NCBI GenBank assembly: GCA_965267605.1
Contig: OZ254088.1
Location: forward strand, 2,170,001-2,234,000
DNA from: G965267605 sp965267605
Lineage (GTDB): Bacteria; Bacteroidota; Bacteroidia; Flavobacteriales_E; Vicingaceae
Length of the DNA stretch: 64,000 nt
Reading direction: 5' to 3'
Position numbers and translations under genes: made by a program. A model generated the notes under the pieces. It ran no database searches, was not told the DNA's origin, and worked only from the letters and a program-made list of their open reading frames with translations. This document shows positions 58,817 through 64,000 of the stretch, one piece after another (position 1 is the stretch's first letter; the number at the start of each line of letters is the position of its first letter).

Positions 58817-60338
58817 TGAGTATCGCCAGGAACTGCACAAGCCCATTGGACTCGCCAGATTTGAATTTCAACAGGCCATTGACGTTGACAGATTCTCCAT
58901 CCGGATACATTTCCAATGATATCTTGTCCATCTGATCGTTGGAACGGATAAACCTGTCCAGCCAAACGTTTTTACCGATCACCCAGGCACTATCCCTTGA
59001 GGATCTTGCGTAGTCATACTCCATAGCAAATACAGGTCTTTGCGTGGTATCCTTCTCCCACTCTACTTCCTTCTCTGTGGTAAAGAGAAGGTACTTATCC
59101 ACTTTCTTGATGTAAACCGGTGCATTTAGCACATCCAACATCTTGTAATTTTCCTTTTCCCTTGTGATAATCTTCTTCGCTTCAAGTTTATTCAGCACAT
59201 CATCCATCCGTCCGGAAACTCCAATGGAACCCGTAAACCTTGCGTATGGCACTTCCTCCTTCCTCACTTTTCTCACCTCGTTGAAATTATCATCGAAGTC
59301 TATGGTTACAAACTCGTTCACCTTTGTGCCCACTCCATGGTATTCTACATCCAGGTAGCCCGTCCACGACTCCAGCAATTCTTCTGTGGAGAAATTATTC
59401 AAACCAAGAATGGAATCTACCCGGAGCATGACTGGGTTTTCTTTGTTCAAGACAAAATCATTGGGCTCCAGTGCCATCCTGGCAAAAAAGTGGCTGGAAT
59501 CGTTGGGTAAACGGGATGGAACATCCAACCTGAAGGGTAAATCGGCCAGCGACATACCCTCCTTTACATGGTACTTACCGTCCAATCGGCACTGTCCTTC
59601 CTCGAAATGAAAATCAAGACTCAGTGCCTGAAATGGCTTCTTGCCGGAAGTAACCAATCCAGGATCAACTCCACGCTCTATCTCCAACCACATGGCAACC
59701 TCGTGTGGAGCTTCAATAAAATTGCGGTAGTTAGTGTCAGCAGTCATGCGTTCAAACGCTGGGTCAAACAACCTTTGTGCACAAGCTATTACAGAATCCT
59801 TAGGCACCGCAGGCATAAAATTCAATGCTGCCAACTGATGTTCGTTCCACGCAAAAGCCAGGTTCATGGAGTCGAGAATCCTTAGATCTGCATGCTCCAG
59901 GAATACAGAATCTGCCTGTCCTTTGAGGTGTTCGCTTAGGTTTTCATTAAAGAACTCTCTGAACTGGTTGCGGTTATTGATACCCAACATGGTAACCACC
60001 GTAAGATCTGTAGAGTCCTTCCCGTTCAGATACATGATCAGTTTGTCCTGGTACTTGATTCCCGCTCCAGCGAGTCCATCGAAGATCTGATCAAACTGAT
60101 CCTCACTGGCCAGTTGATCTTTCAATTCCAACATCTTGTCAGGGTGAAGAAACAGTTCCTTACCGATGATACCTGCAATGTGCTTGACATCGGCTATCAT
60201 CACCATCCTGGCACCAGATGGGACTTGCTGCAACAGCTGAAATGAAACAGATGGCTTCTCCGGTCGTGAATACCACCAGGTAAGAAACGCGGCCACCGAG
60301 AGTACGGCAACGCCCAACAACCACCACTTCTTCTTCAT
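58743..60338 (-). CDS. DUF4836-like envelope protein, unknown function
   Basis: A 531-residue protein with an N-terminal membrane segment (WWLLGVAVLSVAAFLTWWYS). Its body resembles the neighbouring DUF4836-type protein (LLQQVPSGARMVMIADVKHIAGIIG, IKYQDKLIMYLNGKDSTDLTVVTMLGINN, DYARSSRDSAWVIGKNVWLDRFIRS). The C-terminal 74 bases of the frame overlap the convergent BtuF-like gene. Last of three genes in an operon with 3- and 4-base gaps. Function unknown. Confidence 0.8.
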   Translation of the reverse strand: MKKKWWLLGVAVLSVAAFLTWWYSRPEKPSVSFQLLQQVPSGARMVMIADVKHIAGIIGKELFLHPDKMLELKDQLASEDQFDQIFDGLAGAGIKYQDKLIMYLNGKDSTDLTVVTMLGINNRNQFREFFNENLSEHLKGQADSVFLEHADLRILDSMNLAFAWNEHQLAALNFMPAVPKDSVIACAQRLFDPAFERMTADTNYRNFIEAPHEVAMWLEIERGVDPGLVTSGKKPFQALSLDFHFEEGQCRLDGKYHVKEGMSLADLPFRLDVPSRLPNDSSHFFARMALEPNDFVLNKENPVMLRVDSILGLNNFSTEELLESWTGYLDVEYHGVGTKVNEFVTIDFDDNFNEVRKVRKEEVPYARFTGSIGVSGRMDDVLNKLEAKKIITREKENYKMLDVLNAPVYIKKVDKYLLFTTEKEVEWEKDTTQRPVFAMEYDYARSSRDSAWVIGKNVWLDRFIRSNDQMDKISLEMYPDGESVNVNGLLKFKSGESNGLVQFLAILINMKTMHEADQSTATPLPTENHTN

Positions 60339-60341
60339 GAA

Positions 60342-62075
60342 CTACCTAGGACCTTTCTCCAGCACGTAGAATTCTTCAATCAAGTCCAGAGCAAATTTCA
60401 GCGAATTCACACCATCCTTGGTCTCAATGTACCCCTCGGCAGAGTATGCGTTTTTGCCACCTTTAGCGCGCATCACATACAATTGCGTTACATTCTGCTG
60501 CGCCAGATCATACATCTTCAGCGATTTGCCTCTAACGAGCTCATCCTTGGGCAATACGCTCATCAATTTCTTTCCGTCAAAGAACATAGAGAACTGATGT
60601 TTCTTGATCATTTTGGCTTGCTTGCCAGAAACAGGATTGTTAACTCCCTCCTTCATATTGGCAACAATCTCTTTGTCGTTGGATAAGCATACCACACCAT
60701 CGTGGACTCCCAGGTACATAGTGAAAGGTAAATCTCTATTTGAAGGCATCTCCCAGTAGTTGCCCTTGTTCACCACTCCAGCAGATTTCTCAAGAATTCT
60801 ATAAATCTTCTGAATGGCCTCTTCATTCTCCGTGCCCAGCAGAATGACCATCTCCGGAAGTGTCTCCTCCTTGATGTGCGGCACCTTGATCATTTCGAAA
60901 TTCTCATCATACTCGTAGCTGTAGTACGTTGACTCAAACTTCCGAACACCCGTGCAGGCTGCCAGCAACTGCCCATTCCACACCTCGAACAAAGCCTCTT
61001 CATCCAAAACAATATCCACAAGGTCCACTACATCAATAGACATCTGTCCGTACTCCGGAAACTCCTTGGCCAATGGTTCATAGAAATCCTTGGCCGCGGG
61101 AATCAACTCTTTTAGGTTAAGTGATATCCCGTAGTAACCAATCAATTGATCTCCCCGTACGTAGCGCAAGAAGTTCTTGTTCATCTTGGCTTTGGTTAGC
61201 TTACTCATCAATTCATACGACCTGTCGTTCATCTTGGCGTCACTTCGCACATGCAATTGACCGTCATTGAAATTGAGGGCCACTACAGACTCATTGCCTT
61301 CGGTGTACTCCTGCAGCTTCTTCATGAACCCTTCATAATCCTTGTTCATTTTGTACATCCTTCCCAATCCCGCGTAATCCGTAAGGTTTTGGTTAGAAGC
61401 ACTCCACATGACCACATCACCTTTACTCTTTAATCCTTCCAGGCGCGAGGCGATCTTACTGCTCATTTTGAACAGTTGAGAACCTTTGGCACTCAACCAT
61501 TGCTTTTCGATCTTCGATTGAGAAGCCCACTCATCTTCACCATCACCCAAATTGTAACGCGCATAGATATCCGGATTCCTATAGAAATAAGACCTGTTCA
61601 AATCAGACTCTATGATCACTCCTACCTTATCATTCCACGCGTAAAGGTTATCTCGTGTTTGTATGTAAGTGAAATTCTTACCCTGAAGCACTTTGTAGTC
61701 CTTATTGTAACGTGAAATCAAGATATTCTCGACAAAGCCCCCAAACGAAGAGGCGGAACTCAATGGCGCCACAAACCCATTGTACATCACGCTATCATTG
61801 TTCTCAAGAAAGTAATAGGAGCTGTTTTTAAAATTCATGCCCAGATCCTTCAGGCTAAATCCATCAATCTCCTTCTTTGAAGAACGGATCATGTTCTTCT
61901 CGATCTCTTTGTAGAACTTGTACTTCTCAAACGATTCTACAGAAACCTTGCTCGTGATTGATTCCCCGTTCAAGGCAACCACAATCGTAGAATTCTCAGG
62001 CACCATATGGGCAGGACCCTGTGCCAATATTAATGCTGGAACCCAGGTGAGCAACAGCAGTGATAACGCTCTCAT
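60342..62075 (-). CDS. DUF4836-family exported protein
   Basis: A 577-residue exported protein. The signal peptide is RALSLLLLTWVPALILAQ, followed by MVPENSTIVVALNGESITSKVSVESFEKYKFYKEIEKNM, the usual DUF4836 opening. Several similar subdomains follow (NYWEMPSNRDLPFTMYLGVHDGVVCLSNDKEIV near 460). The start is ATG at 62075, four bases after the upstream stop; a longer frame to 62129 runs inside the upstream gene. Bacteroidota-specific family with no known biochemical role. Confidence 0.85.
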   Translation of the reverse strand: MRALSLLLLTWVPALILAQGPAHMVPENSTIVVALNGESITSKVSVESFEKYKFYKEIEKNMIRSSKKEIDGFSLKDLGMNFKNSSYYFLENNDSVMYNGFVAPLSSASSFGGFVENILISRYNKDYKVLQGKNFTYIQTRDNLYAWNDKVGVIIESDLNRSYFYRNPDIYARYNLGDGEDEWASQSKIEKQWLSAKGSQLFKMSSKIASRLEGLKSKGDVVMWSASNQNLTDYAGLGRMYKMNKDYEGFMKKLQEYTEGNESVVALNFNDGQLHVRSDAKMNDRSYELMSKLTKAKMNKNFLRYVRGDQLIGYYGISLNLKELIPAAKDFYEPLAKEFPEYGQMSIDVVDLVDIVLDEEALFEVWNGQLLAACTGVRKFESTYYSYEYDENFEMIKVPHIKEETLPEMVILLGTENEEAIQKIYRILEKSAGVVNKGNYWEMPSNRDLPFTMYLGVHDGVVCLSNDKEIVANMKEGVNNPVSGKQAKMIKKHQFSMFFDGKKLMSVLPKDELVRGKSLKMYDLAQQNVTQLYVMRAKGGKNAYSAEGYIETKDGVNSLKFALDLIEEFYVLEKGPR

Positions 62076-62079
62076 CGTG

Positions 62080-62745
62080 TTAAAATTGAATTTCGTTCGC
62101 AAGGTCGGCTTTTCCCAATATAAGGTCAAGGATTTGGGCTTTAACCATTACCGCAGTTCCTGATTTGGAAATCCGCGCGGTTGGATTGGTAACCTTCTTC
62201 ACCGGCTTCTGGAATTTATACACACCAATGAACTGGGCATTTTGAAACACCTGTTGATCTTCCGCTTTTAGCTTACCGTACTGCTCCGCCACATTGTATC
62301 CGCCTTGTCGAACAAACTTATCTGCACTCCAGAGATAAGCACTGCGGTTAACTTGTGTGGTGTCTTTGATCTTGGCGGTCCTGGTCAATTCCTTCGAAAA
62401 GGTATGGAGGTCCTCAAGCTGGTTGAAACTACATTTCATGGTGAAGATGTACTCTTCCCAATCCGTTTTATACGTAGCGTTGCTCAGGCCATTGGCTGCG
62501 TTCATCTTATCCCTCATCTTGGCCAGCTCGGTTTCAATGACTTCCCGCTTTGGTACCTGGTGTCCATTCACGGAATCCAGTAACATGATGCTCTTCACCT
62601 TTGTCTTGCTCTCAGAAAGGTTGATTGTGATCTTAATCTCACCGGATCCATCTGCGTTGAAACGCAAATCCTCAATGATCTGAAAGCACGAGGTAAGCGT
62701 AGCGCACATTAGCAGTACAGTGATATTTCTCAAGATCTTCTGCAT
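62080..62745 (-). CDS. Lipoprotein, first gene of DUF4836 operon
   Basis: A 221-residue lipoprotein (lipobox LTSC in ITVLLMCATLTSCFQ). The mature part starts EDLRFNADGSGEIKITINLSESKTKVKSIM, resembling small beta-rich lipoproteins that accompany DUF4836 genes, and ends with a helical/beta mixture (VFQNAQFIGVYKFQKPVKKV). It is followed by two related envelope proteins on the same strand with gaps of three to four bases, so the three probably act together at the envelope. No function known. Confidence 0.8.
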   Translation of the reverse strand: MQKILRNITVLLMCATLTSCFQIIEDLRFNADGSGEIKITINLSESKTKVKSIMLLDSVNGHQVPKREVIETELAKMRDKMNAANGLSNATYKTDWEEYIFTMKCSFNQLEDLHTFSKELTRTAKIKDTTQVNRSAYLWSADKFVRQGGYNVAEQYGKLKAEDQQVFQNAQFIGVYKFQKPVKKVTNPTARISKSGTAVMVKAQILDLILGKADLANEIQF

Positions 62746-62844
62746 GAGGTATTAAATCTACCGGTTTCACGTTGTATATCATATAAAGTGTCAAAATTCA
62801 TCGCACTATTTTCGGCACAGGACCAGTTATAGTATTTTTGATCA

Positions 62845-64000
62845 ATGCCTCGTATTTACTGCATACTCGTAGGAATTGCGGTATTTCTTCTCTCTGTCCA
62901 GGTTAAGGGTCAGAAAGTGGGTCTGGTACTCAGTGGAGGTGGCGCCAGTGGTGTTGCCCACATTGGCGTTATTAAGGCCCTCGAAGAAAATGGAATTCCC
63001 ATTGACTACATCACTGGCACCAGCATGGGAGCCCTTGTGGGCGGACTGTATGCTGCAGGGTATAGTCCACAGGAGATAGAGGCCGTTTTCACTTCAGAGG
63101 AAATTCTGAAATGGACGGAGGGAATACTGGATGACAGGTTCAAGTACTACCTGCGCAGAAAAGATCAGAATGCCGGATGGGTAACCTTCAAATTAGACCT
63201 GGATACCGTTCTTGAAAGAAGTCTTCCTACCAATGTTGTTTCGCCCAGTGCGATCGATTATGGGATGATGACAACATTTTCCCGAGCCTCTGCTGTAGCC
63301 GATTACGATTTCGACAAGCTATTTGTACCCTTTCGATGCGTAGCCTCAGATATTCAGGAACGTAAATCTGTCACGTTCAAGGATGGCAATCTATCCACGG
63401 CCGTAAGGGCATCAATCTCTTACCCTTTCTTCATCAAACCCATTTCCGTTAATGGTAAGCTGCTGTTTGATGGCGGGCTATACGACAACTTCCCCTCTGA
63501 GATCATGTGTGACGATTTCAATCCGGATTTCGTAATAGGCTCTAACGTATCATACAATTTCCCACCTCCTTCGGAGGATAACCTTCTTTCGCAGATCAAG
63601 ACCATTATTGTTGCTTCTTCAGATTATGATATCAAGTGTGAAAGGGGTGTTGTTATTGAGCCCGAAACCAAAGGGTTTCCAACTTTTGAATTCAAACGAA
63701 ACAAAGAGCTGATAGAGGTTGGCTACAAGGCAGCGCAAGCCTACATCGATTCCATCCGGAAGGCGTTTCCGCAGATGAAGACAGTAAGCAACATTGGCGA
63801 GCAACGAAAGGCGTTTCGCGCAAGGTATCCGGATCTTGTTTTTGACGATGTATTTGTAACCGGACTCTCCAAAAGCCAAATCCCGTACATCTTCAATTCG
63901 CTTGGGTTTAAGAAAGATACTGTTACCGAAGAGAAACTTAAGGAAGAATTCGTTAAGCTCGTTTCGGATGATAAGATCAAGGACATCTACCCCAGAAGTG
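62845..64000 (+). CDS. Patatin-like phospholipase, 3' end outside window
   Basis: An exported patatin-like protein, 385 residues visible. Signal peptide RIYCILVGIAVFLLSVQVKGQ; oxyanion-hole loop GGGASG (31-36, where most members have Arg for Ser); nucleophile Ser60 in TGTSMGALVGG; catalytic Asp209 in FDGGLYDNFP. After about residue 315 a POTRA-like domain begins (YPDLVFDDVFVTGLSKSQIPYIFNSLGFKKDTVTEEKLKEEF). This suggests a PlpD/Omp85-type protein with a C-terminal barrel beyond the window. The reading frame runs open to base 64000. Confidence 0.92.
   Translation, partial: MPRIYCILVGIAVFLLSVQVKGQKVGLVLSGGGASGVAHIGVIKALEENGIPIDYITGTSMGALVGGLYAAGYSPQEIEAVFTSEEILKWTEGILDDRFKYYLRRKDQNAGWVTFKLDLDTVLERSLPTNVVSPSAIDYGMMTTFSRASAVADYDFDKLFVPFRCVASDIQERKSVTFKDGNLSTAVRASISYPFFIKPISVNGKLLFDGGLYDNFPSEIMCDDFNPDFVIGSNVSYNFPPPSEDNLLSQIKTIIVASSDYDIKCERGVVIEPETKGFPTFEFKRNKELIEVGYKAAQAYIDSIRKAFPQMKTVSNIGEQRKAFRARYPDLVFDDVFVTGLSKSQIPYIFNSLGFKKDTVTEEKLKEEFVKLVSDDKIKDIYPRS

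Noticed and set aside
62076..62129. Longer N-terminus for the DUF4836 protein
   Set aside because: It runs into the upstream lipoprotein gene; the ATG at 62075 starts a clean signal peptide four bases after the upstream stop.
1..64000. tRNA, rRNA, riboswitch, integrase or transposase genes
   Set aside because: None seen on reading both strands; short tRNA-like patterns could be missed without a covariance search.

Overview
The window is a chromosomal segment of a Bacteroidota bacterium, most likely a Flavobacteriales-type organism. The signs are several proteins ending in type IX secretion system (T9SS) C-terminal sorting domains, two PorP/SprF-family proteins, one with a SprB-like repeat adhesin beside it, a bacillithiol-synthesis enzyme (BshC), tandem DUF1573 proteins, a TANFOR-like giant protein, lipoproteins with short lipoboxes, and starts that mostly lack Shine-Dalgarno sequences. 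I saw no rRNA, tRNA, CRISPR array, prophage or insertion-sequence transposase. Genes are dense on both strands, many neighbours overlap by 1-4 bases, and no gene-free stretch exceeds about 240 bases.

Layout. 1-8 kb: the N-terminal part of guaA (cut by the window edge), a T9SS cargo, bshC with a beta-barrel gene, small membrane proteins, an M23/LysM peptidase, and an SRPBCC/GyrI-like protein. 8-19 kb: cell-surface genes, including three T9SS cargos (one with a deiodinase-like thioredoxin fold), a glycosyltransferase coupled to a cargo gene, a PorP/SprF protein, an archaemetzincin-like lipoprotein, a haem-binding protein and lipoproteins. 19.0-19.4 kb: a compact cassette in which a GIY-YIG nuclease gene sits between two inverted 40-nt REP-like hairpins. 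19.4-33 kb: a 1644-residue TANFOR-like protein, a beta-propeller T9SS cargo, a ferritin-like di-iron protein, a secreted esterase and a TPR-PP2C (SpoIIE) phosphatase. 33-37 kb: a sulfur-oxidation operon of sulfite dehydrogenase, cytochrome c, and a fusion of a double rhodanese with a membrane fatty-acid-hydroxylase-type di-iron domain. 37-42.6 kb: ppx, ppk1 and valS. 42.7-44.3 kb: three tandem DUF1573 genes, two with the same upstream direct repeat. 44.3-49 kb: an aminotransferase, an esterase, a NamZ-like muramidase and a LolE-type permease. 48.8-54.8 kb: a porP/sprF gene and a 1662-residue SprB-like adhesin with a 306-bp tandem repeat. 55-64 kb: a conserved cytoplasmic helical protein, a cysteine synthase with CBS domains coupled to a leaderless BtuF-like protein, a three-gene DUF4836-type envelope operon, and a patatin-like phospholipase cut by the right edge.

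How the genes fit together. Much of the window serves the cell surface: T9SS cargos, their outer-membrane partners, cell-wall enzymes (M23, NamZ) and lipoproteins. The best candidates for something undescribed are the sulfite dehydrogenase/rhodanese-hydroxylase operon and the hairpin-flanked GIY-YIG cassette. Housekeeping functions present are GMP synthesis, valyl-tRNA charging, polyphosphate turnover, low-molecular-weight thiol synthesis and cysteine metabolism.
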